This document shows positions 8,037 to 18,099 of a stretch of 64,000 bases of DNA, piece by piece. The position numbers were made by a program, and so were the translations under genes. The notes beneath the pieces are model-generated. The model was not told the DNA's origin. It did not search any database and saw only the letters and a list, made by a program, of their open reading frames with translations. Source of the stretch: Oribacterium parvum ACB1 (GTDB lineage: Bacteria; Bacillota; Clostridia; Lachnospirales; Lachnospiraceae); NCBI RefSeq assembly GCF_000238055.2, contig NZ_KE148312.1, forward strand, positions 1,670,501 to 1,734,500, written 5' to 3'. Numbering within the stretch: position 1 is the first letter of the stretch; the number at the start of each line of letters is the position of its first letter.

Positions 8037-9440
8037 ATGAAAAAAAGCTATGAAATTGATATGACGCGTGGCGTTATTTTTCCTAAAATCTTAAGCTTTA
8101 GCCTGCCTCTTATGTTTACCGGAATGCTTCAGCTGCTTTTTAATGCTGCTGATGTAGTTGTGGTGGGACGTTTTGTCGGTCCTAAGGCAATGGCTGCGGT
8201 GGGATCTACAGGGACAATTGTTTATCTTTTGGTGAACCTGTTTTTGGGATTGGCTCTTGGGGTAAATGTTTGTATTGCCCAAAGCATCGGAGCGGGAAAG
8301 CGGAAGGATACGGAAGAGGTTCTGTCTACTGCGTTTTCAGCCGCAATTCTATCCGGTATTTTTGTTTTGCTTTTGGGAAATATTGTCATTCGTCCCTTAC
8401 TCGTCATGATAAAGATTCCGGACGATGTTTTTTTGGACGCGGAGACTTATCTCCGCTACTATTTTTGGGGAGTTCCTTTTCTCATTCTCTATGATTTTTT
8501 GGCGGCTGTTTTTCGGGCTGTGGGAGATACAAAAAGACCGCTTTATACCCAGATTGTAGCCGGTGTTATCAATGTTATTTTAAATCTACTTTTTGTGATT
8601 CAATTGGGGCTTGGGGTAAAGGGAGTCGCGATTGCAACCAGCATTTCCGAGAGCTTTTCTGCTGTAGTGCTTTTTGTTTTACTTTTAAAAGAAGAGGGAG
8701 CTCTAAAGTTAAGATTGAGTAAATTAAAGATTTATCCGAAGAAGTTGTACCGGATTTTTCAGATTGGTATTCCTGCAGGAGTACAGGGGATACTCTTTTC
8801 CATTTCCAATTTGGTGATTCAATCGGCGTTAAATTCCTTTGGATCCACAGCCATGGCGGGAGCGACCATTTCCGGAAATATTGAAGGATTTGTTTACATC
8901 GCCATGAACTCGATTTCTCAGGCTATGCTTTCCTTTACCAGTCAAAATTTGGGTGCAAAGCAGTATAAAAGAATTAATGAGATACTGAAGAACTGCATTT
9001 TGGCCTTGGCTATGATTGCGGTAATCAGCAATATCTTGGTTTTCCTGTTCTCCAAAAATCTTGCTTTCCTTTTTACGGATTCGGAAGAAGTTGTGCGTTT
9101 TGCAAGAGAAAGGCTGTTTATCATTGTGGTACCCTATTGTCTCTTTGGACTAATGGATATTTTTGTGGGAGGCTTACGTGGATTTGGATATAGTTTTCAG
9201 CCAATGATTATCAGTTTAATCGGAATCTGCCTCACCAGAGTTTTTTATGTTTTTGTACTTTTCCCGATTCCTGCCTTTCACGGACTGAAGCAGCTTTATA
9301 TCAGTTATCCGGTAAGCTGGACACTGAGCGTTCTATGCTTGGGGATAATGTATAAAAAGATTAGAAGTCAATTTCCCGATGGCAATGAAGTTTTGCATCC
9401 TGTGGAAAACAGTAGGATAGGAGAGATAGGATTAAAATAA
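8037..9440 (+). CDS. MATE family efflux transporter
   Basis: 467 residues with about 12 membrane segments and the two-fold MATE repeat (first half ILSFSLPLMFTGMLQLLFNA, D-V-V-V-V-G-R-F; second half IGIPAGVQGILFSISN). MATE proteins export cationic drugs or metabolites in exchange for Na+ or H+. The start is set by AGGAGG (8027-8032) four bases before the ATG. The gene is isolated between a terminator and a block of 14-bp repeats. The substrate cannot be predicted. Confidence 0.93.
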   Translation: MKKSYEIDMTRGVIFPKILSFSLPLMFTGMLQLLFNAADVVVVGRFVGPKAMAAVGSTGTIVYLLVNLFLGLALGVNVCIAQSIGAGKRKDTEEVLSTAFSAAILSGIFVLLLGNIVIRPLLVMIKIPDDVFLDAETYLRYYFWGVPFLILYDFLAAVFRAVGDTKRPLYTQIVAGVINVILNLLFVIQLGLGVKGVAIATSISESFSAVVLFVLLLKEEGALKLRLSKLKIYPKKLYRIFQIGIPAGVQGILFSISNLVIQSALNSFGSTAMAGATISGNIEGFVYIAMNSISQAMLSFTSQNLGAKQYKRINEILKNCILALAMIAVISNILVFLFSKNLAFLFTDSEEVVRFARERLFIIVVPYCLFGLMDIFVGGLRGFGYSFQPMIISLIGICLTRVFYVFVLFPIPAFHGLKQLYISYPVSWTLSVLCLGIMYKKIRSQFPDGNEVLHPVENSRIGEIGLK

Positions 9441-9449
9441 AAAATAAAA

Positions 9450-9575
9450 TTGAATAAACAACATTGAATAAATAAAATTGAATAAATAATATTGAATAAA
9501 TAATATTGAACAAATAGCATTGAACAAACAGCATTGAACAAATAGCATTGAACAAACAACATTTTATAAACAACA
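9450..9575 (+). repeat. Nine tandem 14-bp repeats after the MATE gene
   Basis: The unit is TTGAATAAATAATA and variants (TTGAACAAATAGCA, TTGAACAAACAGCA), with nine units from 9450 in strict 14-base register; the last is degenerate. It starts ten bases after the MATE stop and ends about 45 bases before pncB. Most units carry overlapping TGA and TAA in different frames. Minus-strand open frames here are an artefact of the repeat. Confidence 0.93.
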
Positions 9576-9622
9576 TCTAATACACAAGAATACGAAATCG
9601 TATCCAGAAGAAAAGGAGTAGC

Positions 9623-11065
9623 ATGAGAAATTTAACTTTACTAACAGACTTTTATGAACTGACGATGATGCAGGGATATTTTAAAAGCGGAAAAGCACAG
9701 GAAAGAGTGATTTTTGATATGTTTTATCGGCAAAACCCCTGTGGAAACGGCTTTTCTATTTGCTGTGGACTGGAACAGGTGGTGGAGTATATCCGAAATT
9801 TAAACTTCAATGAAGAGGACATTGATTATCTCAGAAGCTTGAAAATTTTTGATGAGGATTTCATTGACTATCTCCGCGGTTTTCACTTTACGGGAGATGT
9901 ATATGCCATTACGGAGGGAACCGTGGTATTTCCGAGGGAGCCTCTCGTCAAGGTCATTGCGCCGGTTATAGAGGCGCAGCTTATCGAGAGTGCTTTACTG
10001 AATATTATCAATCACCAGTCTCTTATTGCAACGAAGGCAAGCCGTGTAGTCCATGCGGCAAATGGAGATACGGTCATGGAGTTCGGACTTCGGAGAGCAC
10101 AGGGGCCTGATGCCGGAATTTACGGGGCGAGAGCTGCCATTATTGCCGGCTGTATAGGGACGTCCAATGTATTTTCCGGAAAGAAATTCGGAGTACCTGT
10201 GATGGGGACTCATGCGCACTCCTGGATTATGTCTTTTCCGACAGAGCTGGAGGCCTTTATCACTTACGGAAGGCTTTATCCGGAAAGCTGTATTCTTTTG
10301 GTAGACACTTATGATACCTTAAAGAGCGGAGTGAAAAATGCCATTCGCTGTTTTGATACTTTAAAGGCGGAAGGGATTAAGTTAAAGCGTTATGGAATCC
10401 GTATGGATTCGGGGGACTTGGCTTATCTTTCCAAGAAGGCAAAAAAAATGCTGGATGATGCAGGCTATACGGATGCGATTATCTCTGCGTCCAATGATCT
10501 CGATGAAGACTTAATCAGCTCTTTGAAACTGCAAGGTGCGACCATCAATGCATGGGGTGTCGGAACGAAGCTCATTACTTCCGAAAACCAGCCCAGCTTT
10601 GGCGGTGTGTATAAGCTTGCGGCGATTATGGGTGAGCATGGAGAGTGGATTCCGAAGATTAAGCTTTCCGAGAATTCCGAGAAGATTACCAACCCGGGAG
10701 ACAAGCAGATTTATCGTATTGTGCAGAAAGATAGCGGAAAGGTTTTTGCGGATTATATTTGCCTCGCGGAGGAGAAGTTTTCCACTGATGAGGATTTAAC
10801 TTTGTTTGATCCGGTGGAAACCTGGAAGAAGAGCACCCTGGAAGGCGGAAGCTATACGATGGAGCCTCTGCTCAAGCCTATTTTCGAGGGAGGAAAGCTT
10901 GTATACAGTTGCCCGAGTGTGGAAGAAATTACAAAACATGCCAAAGAGGAGCTGAACAGACTCTGGGATGAGTGTAAGCGTCTGAAGAATCCGCATAATG
11001 TGCATGTGGATTTATCGGATAAGCTATACGATATGAAGATTAAGCTTTTAAATGAGTATAGATAG
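9623..11065 (+). CDS. pncB: Nicotinate phosphoribosyltransferase
   Basis: PncB joins nicotinate and PRPP (with ATP hydrolysis) to nicotinate mononucleotide in the NAD salvage (Preiss-Handler) pathway. 480 residues, normal for the Firmicute form. Recognisable segments are LLTDFYELTMMQGY (6-19), EFGLRRAQGPDAG (substrate-binding Arg), GTHAHSW (about 195-201) and RMDSGDLAYLSKKA. A ribosome site (AAAAGGAG) precedes the ATG. It stands alone, with repeats before it and a hairpin after it. Confidence 0.96.
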   Translation: MRNLTLLTDFYELTMMQGYFKSGKAQERVIFDMFYRQNPCGNGFSICCGLEQVVEYIRNLNFNEEDIDYLRSLKIFDEDFIDYLRGFHFTGDVYAITEGTVVFPREPLVKVIAPVIEAQLIESALLNIINHQSLIATKASRVVHAANGDTVMEFGLRRAQGPDAGIYGARAAIIAGCIGTSNVFSGKKFGVPVMGTHAHSWIMSFPTELEAFITYGRLYPESCILLVDTYDTLKSGVKNAIRCFDTLKAEGIKLKRYGIRMDSGDLAYLSKKAKKMLDDAGYTDAIISASNDLDEDLISSLKLQGATINAWGVGTKLITSENQPSFGGVYKLAAIMGEHGEWIPKIKLSENSEKITNPGDKQIYRIVQKDSGKVFADYICLAEEKFSTDEDLTLFDPVETWKKSTLEGGSYTMEPLLKPIFEGGKLVYSCPSVEEITKHAKEELNRLWDECKRLKNPHNVHVDLSDKLYDMKIKLLNEYR

Positions 11066-11096
11066 ACGCTATTTAAATATGCATAGAGCTTAGAAG

Positions 11097-11128
11097 AATA
11101 AGAGAAAGTGTTTTAACTTTCTCTTATT
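11097..11128. terminator. Long inverted repeat after pncB, possible terminator
   Basis: AATAAGAGAAAGT (11097-11109) pairs exactly with ACTTTCTCTTATT (11116-11128). No separate T-run follows, so termination efficiency is uncertain. Confidence 0.55.
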
Positions 11129-11153
11129 GCTGCGTAATGCATCTTAGGATTTC

Positions 11154-11182
11154 TTGCTTTATATGTTCTAAATTATTATAAT
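11154..11182 (+). promoter_or_regulatory. ileS promoter
   Basis: TTGCTT (11154-11159), a 17-base spacer and TATAAT (11177-11182). Only about 25 transcribed bases precede the start, so there is no room for a T-box leader. Confidence 0.75.
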
Positions 11183-11214
11183 AGGACGGATAATGCTTAA
11201 CGAAGGAGTGAATC

Positions 11215-14200
11215 ATGTTTAAAAAAGTAGATACCAATATGAACTTTGTGGAAAGGGAGAAAGAAGTCGAGGAGTTTTGGAAAAGGGAAGATATTTTCGA
11301 AAAATCCATCGAGGAGCATAAGGGCGATCAGTCCTATGTCTTCTATGACGGTCCTCCTACTGCAAACGGAAAACCGCATATCGGTCACGTGGAGACCAGA
11401 GCATTTAAGGACATGATTCCCCGTTACCATGCCATGAAGGGAAATATGGTTCCGAGAAAAGCCGGTTGGGATACCCACGGACTTCCGGTAGAGCTGGAAA
11501 TCGAGAAGGAAATCGGCATCAACGGGAAAGAGCAGATTGAGGCCTACGGTGTCGCTCCTTTCATTGATTTATGTAAGAAAAATGTTTGGAAGTACAAGGG
11601 AATGTGGGAGGACTTCTCCTACAAGGTAGGATTCTGGGCAAATATGGAAGATCCTTATGTGACTTATCACGACGACTTTATAGAGTCGGAGTGGTGGGCC
11701 TTAAAGGAGATTTGGAAGAGAAAGCTCTTATATAAGGGCTTTAAGGTTGTGCCCTACTGTCCCCGTTGCGGAACCCCGCTTTCCTCCCATGAGGTAGCGC
11801 AGGGCTATAAGGAGCTTACAGAGCGCTCCGCTGTGGTGCGTTTTAAAATAAAGGGTGAAGAGGGCTATTTCCTGGCTTGGACAACTACGCCTTGGACACT
11901 TCCCTCCAATGTGGCACTTTGTGTGCATCCGGACCTGGACTATGCGAAGGTCAAGGCTTCGGACGGGAATCTCTATATCCTTGCCGTAGCACGTCTTGAC
12001 GCTGTACTTTCCGGCCTTTCGAAAGAGGGCGAAGAAGCCTACTCCGTTTTGGAAACCTGTAAGGGGAAAGACCTTGTAGGACTTAGCTATGAGCCTCTTT
12101 ACGCCGGTGCAGAGAAAGAAGCGGAGAAGCAGCACAAGAAGGCTTGCATTGTGGTTTCCGACCACTATGTCAGTGCGGAAGACGGTACCGGTATCGTGCA
12201 TATTGCACCTGCATTCGGTGAAGACGACGGTCGTATCGGAAGAGAGAATGATTTGGCTCTCGTGAAGTTCGTAGACAGTGAAGGAAAACTCACGGAGGAA
12301 ACGCCTTTCTTCGGTATGCGTTGTAAGCCGACGGAGAAGGAAGTGGAAGAGGGAGCAATCAGTGCCGATCCCGAGGTTTTAAAGGACCTTGATAAGAGAG
12401 GCCTGCTTTTTGATGCACCGAAGATGACGCACAGCTACCCGCATTGCTGGCGCTGCGGAACACCGCTTATTTACTACGCAAGAGAGAGCTGGTTCATCAA
12501 GATGTCTGCCGTAAAGGATGAACTGGTTGCCAATAACAACACAATCAACTGGATTCCGGAGTCTATCGGAAAGGGACGATTCGGTGACTGGATTGAGAAC
12601 GTGCAGGACTGGAGCCTTTCCCGTGACCGTTATTGGGGAACTCCGTTAAATATCTGGGAGTGCGAGGGTTGCGGACACCAGGATGCAGTCGGTTCCATTT
12701 CCGAATTACAGGAAAGAGCAGAAAATTATCAGGACGTTTTAAACAAGTTAAAGGCGGAGGGCGATAAGGGCTATTCTTCCGACTATGTCGGCTATGAGCA
12801 TATTGAGCTCCATAAGCCCTATGTGGATATGCTTACGATTCCTTGCCCGCACTGCGGAAAGAGGATGAAGAGAGTACCGGAAGTAATTGACTGCTGGTTT
12901 GACAGCGGTGCCATGCCTTATGCGCAGCACCATTATCCTTTTGAAAACAAGGAGCTCTTTGAGTCTCAATTCCCGGCGCAGTTTATCTGTGAAGCGGTAG
13001 ACCAGACCAGAGGTTGGTTCTATTCCCTACTTGCGGAGTCTACCTTACTGTTCCATAAGGCTCCTTTTGAAAATGTTCTTGTTCTCGGCCATGTGCAGGA
13101 CGAAAACGGGCAGAAGATGAGTAAATCAAAGGGCAATGCCGTAGACCCGATGGAGGCTTTACAGAAGCACGGTGCCGATGCGATTCGCTGGTTCTTCTAT
13201 ACGAACTCCGCGCCCTGGCTTCCGAACCGTTTCCATGACGGAGCGGTAGTGGAGGGACAGAGAAAGTTCCTTTCCACTCTTTGGAACAGCTATGCTTTCT
13301 TCGTTTTATATGCCAATATTGATGATTTTGATCCGACAAAATACAGCTTAAATTACGAGAGTCTGTCTCCGATGGATAAGTGGCTGCTCAGTAAGTTGAA
13401 TACTTTGATTGCTACGGTAGACAATAATTTAGCGCAGTTTAAGATTCCTGAGGCGGCCAATGCTCTTGAGGAGTTCTGTGATGAGCTGTCCAACTGGTAT
13501 GTAAGACGTTCCAGAGAGCGTTTCTGGGCAAAGGGCATGGAAGAAGATAAGGTCAATGCCTATATGACGCTTTATGAAACACTGGTGACTTTCACAAAGC
13601 TTGCGGCACCGCTAGTGCCCTTTATTACGGAGTCCATCTATCGTAACCTTGTTTGCTCCGTGGATGCATCTGCTCCAAAGTCGGTACACCTTTGTAAATA
13701 CCCTGTTTCGAATCCTGCTTACATCATTCAGGATTTGGAGGAAAATATGGACGAAGTGCTGGCTCTTGTAAAGCTTGGAAGAGCAGCGAGAGAAAAGGCA
13801 CAGGTAAAGAACCGTCAGCCGCTTTCCGTAATGTATATTTCCGGTGGAAAGGCGCTGGAAAAACAGTATGAGAGTATTGTTAGGGAAGAGCTTAACTTAA
13901 AGTCCATTGCATTTAAGGAAGACTTATCCGACTTTACTGCTTATATCTTTAAGCCGCAGTTAAAGACGGTAGGACCGAAGTACGGTAAGCATTTACAGGA
14001 AATTCGTACTTATCTTTCAGAGCTGGACAGCAAGGCGGGAGTCAAGGCTCTCGAAGAAGGGGCTATCCGCTTTACAGCAAAGGACGGTACTGCGATAGAA
14101 CTTTCCAGAGAGGATTTATTGATTGAGTCCACGAAGAAGGACGGTTTTATCACGGAAGAGGACGGAAAGCATACCGTGGTATTGGATACAAACCTTAGTG

Positions 14201-14463
14201 ATGAACTGAAGGAAGAGGGCTTCTTAAGAGAAATTATTTCCAAGGTACAGACCATGAGAAAGGAAGCCGGTTTCGAGGTTATGGACCGTATTCATCTTTC
14301 TGCGAAGGGCAATGAAAAGCTGATTGCTCTTATGCAGAAGTTTGAGAAGGAGCTTTGCAAGACTGTTCTTGCTGATGCGCTTTCCTTTGAGGAATTAAAG
14401 GGCTATGTAAAGGACTGGGATATTAACGGAGAAACTTTAAGTCTTTCCGTGGAAAAATGCTAA
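11215..14463 (+). CDS. ileS: Isoleucyl-tRNA synthetase, type 2 (IleS2-like)
   Basis: Charges tRNA-Ile with isoleucine in the cytosol. 1082 residues, longer than the ~930 of the common bacterial type 1. Motifs are HIGH (55-58, in PPTANGKPHIGHVETRAFKD), the editing-domain segment AWTTTPWTLPSN, DQTRGWFYSLL and KMSKSKGN (634-641). The DQTRGWF and HVETRAFKD segments are, as I remember them, typical of the eukaryote-like type 2 enzymes associated with natural mupirocin tolerance. Cys pairs (CPRCG, CPHCG and others) suggest zinc sites. It has its own promoter and no T-box. Confidence 0.97.
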   Translation: MFKKVDTNMNFVEREKEVEEFWKREDIFEKSIEEHKGDQSYVFYDGPPTANGKPHIGHVETRAFKDMIPRYHAMKGNMVPRKAGWDTHGLPVELEIEKEIGINGKEQIEAYGVAPFIDLCKKNVWKYKGMWEDFSYKVGFWANMEDPYVTYHDDFIESEWWALKEIWKRKLLYKGFKVVPYCPRCGTPLSSHEVAQGYKELTERSAVVRFKIKGEEGYFLAWTTTPWTLPSNVALCVHPDLDYAKVKASDGNLYILAVARLDAVLSGLSKEGEEAYSVLETCKGKDLVGLSYEPLYAGAEKEAEKQHKKACIVVSDHYVSAEDGTGIVHIAPAFGEDDGRIGRENDLALVKFVDSEGKLTEETPFFGMRCKPTEKEVEEGAISADPEVLKDLDKRGLLFDAPKMTHSYPHCWRCGTPLIYYARESWFIKMSAVKDELVANNNTINWIPESIGKGRFGDWIENVQDWSLSRDRYWGTPLNIWECEGCGHQDAVGSISELQERAENYQDVLNKLKAEGDKGYSSDYVGYEHIELHKPYVDMLTIPCPHCGKRMKRVPEVIDCWFDSGAMPYAQHHYPFENKELFESQFPAQFICEAVDQTRGWFYSLLAESTLLFHKAPFENVLVLGHVQDENGQKMSKSKGNAVDPMEALQKHGADAIRWFFYTNSAPWLPNRFHDGAVVEGQRKFLSTLWNSYAFFVLYANIDDFDPTKYSLNYESLSPMDKWLLSKLNTLIATVDNNLAQFKIPEAANALEEFCDELSNWYVRRSRERFWAKGMEEDKVNAYMTLYETLVTFTKLAAPLVPFITESIYRNLVCSVDASAPKSVHLCKYPVSNPAYIIQDLEENMDEVLALVKLGRAAREKAQVKNRQPLSVMYISGGKALEKQYESIVREELNLKSIAFKEDLSDFTAYIFKPQLKTVGPKYGKHLQEIRTYLSELDSKAGVKALEEGAIRFTAKDGTAIELSREDLLIESTKKDGFITEEDGKHTVVLDTNLSDELKEEGFLREIISKVQTMRKEAGFEVMDRIHLSAKGNEKLIALMQKFEKELCKTVLADALSFEELKGYVKDWDINGETLSLSVEKC

Positions 14464-14632
14464 AACGCTTTTTTAATATAATTTAAAGAGACATTTTGTC
14501 GCTTTATAAAGAAGAAGCTGTTTTGTTGATGGGTCTTAGAAAAAAGAAAAACATAACAGAAAAAAGTTGGGGACCGAGGAAGGCATATAAAAACAGCTAT
14601 AAAAAATGGTAGAGGGAGTTTAAGGAGGCGCA

Positions 14633-17086
14633 ATGCAAAAGTTTGATAAAGCCATGTTGAAAAAGGAAATAGAAAACAATGCCAGAAAGCTTTTCAGACG
14701 AGAACTTACAGAACTAAATGAGAAAGAAGCTTTTCATGCTGTAGCTGCAGCAATACAGAATCAGATTATTGATGACTGGATTCTTACCACAAAGCGTGCG
14801 GAAGAGGAAGATCGAAAAAGAGTTTACTATCTTTCGATGGAGTTTTTGATGGGAAGAGCTCTTGGAAATAATATCTTAAATCTTTCCGCTCACGAAGAAA
14901 TAAAGGAGGTCATTGAGGAGCTTGGATTGAATCTTTCCGCATTGGAAGATGCGGAGCCGGACTGGGCTCTTGGAAATGGAGGCCTTGGAAGACTGGCTGC
15001 CTGCTTCTTAGATAGTCTTGCAACTCTCGGATATTGGGCGTGTGGCTGCGGTATCCGTTATAAGTACGGTTTTTTTAAACAGCAAATCGTAGACGGATAC
15101 CAGAAGGAAGTTGCCGATGACTGGTTAAAGGACGGAAATCCCTTTGAAATCCGTAGAGCGGAGCTTGCCAAGGAAGTGCGCTTTGGCGGATGGGTAGAAA
15201 CCGTACAGGAGGCGGACGGAAGACTTCGCTTCGTACATAAGGGCTATCAGTCTGTAGAAGCTATACCTTATGATACACCGGTAGTCGGCTATGACAATCA
15301 TATTGTAGACACTCTTCGCGTATGGGATGCCAAGGCAAAGGAAACCTTTAGCCTCGATGAGTTTGATAAGGGAAATTATCAGAAGGCGGTGGAATCCGCC
15401 AATATGGCAAGAAATATCGTAGAAGTGCTTTATCCGAACGACAACCACTATGCGGGTAAGGAATTAAGACTTCGTCAGCAGTATTTCTTTATTTCCGCGT
15501 CCGTCCAGACTGCGGTGGATTCCTATGTGAAAAAGCACGACGGTGATGTCAAGCATCTTGCGGATAAGCTTGCTTTCCAGTTAAATGACACCCATCCCAC
15601 TGTGGCGGTTGCAGAGCTTATGCGTGTTTTGATGGACGATTATCATCTGACTTGGGATGAGGCATGGGAGATTACTGTAAATACCTGTGCTTACACGAAC
15701 CATACCATTATGGCGGAGGCTTTAGAGAAGTGGCCGATTGAGCTGTTCTCCAAGCTTCTTCCCCGAATCTATCAGATTGTGGAAGAGATTAATCGTCGTT
15801 TCTGTGAAGATGTACGAAAGAAGTATGAAGGAAACGCCGAAGCAAAGATTGCCAAGATGGCAATCATCTACGATGGACAGGTTAAGATGGCGCATCTTGC
15901 GATTATCGGGAGCCATGCGGTAAACGGTGTTGCAGCCCTTCATACGGAAATTCTGAAAAAGCAGGAATTGAAGGATTTTTATGAAATGTACCCGGAGAAG
16001 TTCTCCAATAAGACCAACGGTATTACCCAGAGAAGATGGCTGCTTCATGCGAATCCGGAGCTTGCCGAGTGGGTAACGGAGAAAATCGGAGACCGGTGGA
16101 TTACCGACTTATCTCAAATTGAGAAACTCGCAGTCTATGCAGAGGATAAAAAGGCGCAGTCGGAGTTTATGGCGATTAAGCGCCATAACAAGGAAAGGCT
16201 TGCTCGTTATATCTTTGAGCATAACGGCATTAAGGTGAATGTAGACTCTGTCTTTGATGTAATGGTAAAGCGTCTCCACGAGTATAAGAGACAGCTTATG
16301 AATATCCTGCATGTGATGTACCTTTACAACCAGATCAAGGATCACCCGGAGAGAGAGTTCTATCCGCATACCTTTATCTTCGGAGCAAAGGCGGCAGCAG
16401 GATATAAGACGGCGAAGCTTACGATTAAGTTGATCAATAGTGTAGCCGAGGTCATCAATAACGATGCTTCGATTAAGGACAAGATTAAGGTCGTATTTAT
16501 TGAGGATTACAAGGTTTCTTCCGCAGAGGTTATCATCCCGGCAGCGGACTTCTCCGAGCAGATTTCCACCGCCTCGAAAGAGGCTTCCGGTACTTCCAAC
16601 ATGAAGCTGATGTTAAACGGTGCTTTAACCATCGGTACGATGGATGGGGCGAATGTGGAGATTGTCAAAGAAGTCGGCGTGGAAAATGCCTTTATCTTCG
16701 GAATGAGCAGTGATGAAGTAATAGAGCTGGAGCACAACAGAAGCTATAAGCCCATGGACATTTTCAACAATGACCAGGAAATCAGAAGAGTACTTATGCA
16801 GCTTGTGAACGGCTTCTACAGTCCGGAGGATCCGGAGCTTTTCCGCCCTCTTTACGATTCCTTACTGAATACCAAGGAGTCTGACGTGGCAGATCGTTAT
16901 TTCATCTTAAAGGATCTTCGCGCGTATATGCAGGCGCAAGAAGAGGCGGTAAAGCATTTCCAAGATAGAGAATGGTGGGCAAGAGCCGCCATCCTAAACA
17001 CCGCACATGCCGGAAAGTTCTCTTCGGACAGAACGATTGAAGAGTATGTTAAGGATATTTGGCATCTGGATAAGATTGAAATGTAA
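14633..17086 (+). CDS. glgP: Glycogen/starch alpha-glucan phosphorylase
   Basis: Releases glucose-1-phosphate from storage glucan using PLP and phosphate. 817 residues, a full-length family member. Visible: GNGGLGRLAACFLDSLAT in the N-half, NDTHPTVAVAELMR, KRLHEYKRQLMN, and the PLP-binding EASGTSNMKLMLNGALTIGT with the Schiff-base Lys near 658. AAGGAGG precedes the ATG. No glycogen synthesis genes flank it. The 169-base spacer upstream (14464-14632) holds no other gene; a possible TATAAA lies near 14588. Confidence 0.97.
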   Translation: MQKFDKAMLKKEIENNARKLFRRELTELNEKEAFHAVAAAIQNQIIDDWILTTKRAEEEDRKRVYYLSMEFLMGRALGNNILNLSAHEEIKEVIEELGLNLSALEDAEPDWALGNGGLGRLAACFLDSLATLGYWACGCGIRYKYGFFKQQIVDGYQKEVADDWLKDGNPFEIRRAELAKEVRFGGWVETVQEADGRLRFVHKGYQSVEAIPYDTPVVGYDNHIVDTLRVWDAKAKETFSLDEFDKGNYQKAVESANMARNIVEVLYPNDNHYAGKELRLRQQYFFISASVQTAVDSYVKKHDGDVKHLADKLAFQLNDTHPTVAVAELMRVLMDDYHLTWDEAWEITVNTCAYTNHTIMAEALEKWPIELFSKLLPRIYQIVEEINRRFCEDVRKKYEGNAEAKIAKMAIIYDGQVKMAHLAIIGSHAVNGVAALHTEILKKQELKDFYEMYPEKFSNKTNGITQRRWLLHANPELAEWVTEKIGDRWITDLSQIEKLAVYAEDKKAQSEFMAIKRHNKERLARYIFEHNGIKVNVDSVFDVMVKRLHEYKRQLMNILHVMYLYNQIKDHPEREFYPHTFIFGAKAAAGYKTAKLTIKLINSVAEVINNDASIKDKIKVVFIEDYKVSSAEVIIPAADFSEQISTASKEASGTSNMKLMLNGALTIGTMDGANVEIVKEVGVENAFIFGMSSDEVIELEHNRSYKPMDIFNNDQEIRRVLMQLVNGFYSPEDPELFRPLYDSLLNTKESDVADRYFILKDLRAYMQAQEEAVKHFQDREWWARAAILNTAHAGKFSSDRTIEEYVKDIWHLDKIEM

Positions 17087-17225
17087 GGTGGAAATATAAG
17101 TTTGCAATCCGAAGTTGTTTTCTTTTACAAAAGAAAAGGGGCAGTTTTTTGAAAGCGGAAATATGACTTTGCCTACAGTCTTATATGCAAAATGAGAAAG
17201 TAGCTCGTTTCACAATGGAGAAGGT

Positions 17226-17954
17226 ATGGATGTTCAGCTGCAACTGGATTTAAACGAAGAGGAGGAAAGGGGATTTAAAGACCTGATTCTCCTCTGTAAT
17301 CAAGAAGATAAAACAAACTATGATACAGCGCTGGATTATGACTTTTTCTATAGTATTCGGAATGAAGAGAAGAAGGAAAGCGGCTTAAAGGAAGACTATC
17401 TTGCAATCCTCATGGGATATAAGCTTGGGGAACAGGAGGAGGGGAAGGATATTCTGCTTTGTACTGTGTTTATACATCCCTTTATGCGAGGGCAAGGACT
17501 TTTTACCATGCTTAGCGAAAGTCTTTACGATGACTTTCGGGAGAAGAGAATTCGTTTTATTAGGAAGACCAAAGAAGAGTCCTTTCTTCATTTTCCTTAC
17601 CTCTATTCTGAATATTTTCTGGAAAAAACGCTGGAGCATCCTGTTGTTTTTCCGGGAGAGAGAAAGAGTTATCCTTTTGGAGAGGTATTTTTTTCTGCTT
17701 ACAATGAAAAAACACTTTACCTTTACGGGCTTATGGTAGAGAATAGGTTCAGAGGACAGGGAAAGGGAGAAGAAATACTTAGAGATTGCCTGGAACAGGG
17801 AGAGTACGGGCAGTACGAGAAGGTCATTTTACAGGTTGATTCCCGGAATATGCCGGCTATGAAGCTTTATACAAAAATGGGCTTTGCTGTGCAGGATTGT
17901 CTATCTTATTACAGCGTGGAAAGAAAGAGGAGAAGAGATGGAAAAGATATATAA
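17226..17954 (+). CDS. GNAT acetyltransferase with two GNAT-like halves
   Basis: 242 residues. The C-terminal half has the acetyl-CoA loop (VENRFRGQGKGEEILRDCL) and the DSRNMPAMKLYTKMGF tail typical of GNAT enzymes. The N-terminal half also carries a GNAT-like segment (VFIHPFMRGQGLFTMLSESL), so this looks like a fused tandem GNAT in which one half may be inactive. The substrate is unknown. A GGAGAAGG site precedes the ATG. The 3' end overlaps the next small gene by 17 bases, suggesting one operon through 18928. Confidence 0.8.
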   Translation: MDVQLQLDLNEEEERGFKDLILLCNQEDKTNYDTALDYDFFYSIRNEEKKESGLKEDYLAILMGYKLGEQEEGKDILLCTVFIHPFMRGQGLFTMLSESLYDDFREKRIRFIRKTKEESFLHFPYLYSEYFLEKTLEHPVVFPGERKSYPFGEVFFSAYNEKTLYLYGLMVENRFRGQGKGEEILRDCLEQGEYGQYEKVILQVDSRNMPAMKLYTKMGFAVQDCLSYYSVERKRRRDGKDI

Positions 17955-18087
17955 GGTTATGAGAAATGCAGGTGGAGCTTCTATTGCTATGGGTGTGGTG
18001 CTTATCACAATCGGACTTGTTACCGGTATTTTGTCTATTATTGAAGGAGCAATTCTCCTTAGAAGAAAAGAAGATTTGACATTTTAG
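17938..18087 (+). CDS. Small single-pass membrane protein
   Basis: 49 residues starting MEKIYKVMRNAG, one membrane helix (about 14-38, ASIAMGVVLITIGLVTGILSII), then a basic RRKED tail. The ATG at 17938 follows an AGAGGAGA ribosome site inside the end of the GNAT gene. I do not recognise a function; small proteins of this layout are common in Clostridia. Confidence 0.65.
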   Translation: MEKIYKVMRNAGGASIAMGVVLITIGLVTGILSIIEGAILLRRKEDLTF

Positions 18088-18099
18088 GAAGAAGAGAGT

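Noticed and set aside
9450-9575. CRISPR array
   Set aside because: The units are contiguous 14-mers without spacers and no cas genes are present.
9361-9576. Minus-strand frames with a heptad-like LFNIIYSILF pattern
   Set aside because: The periodic peptide is produced by the 14-bp DNA repeat and there is no start context.
11129-11214. T-box leader for ileS
   Set aside because: Only ~25 transcribed bases lie between promoter and start; no specifier stem is possible.
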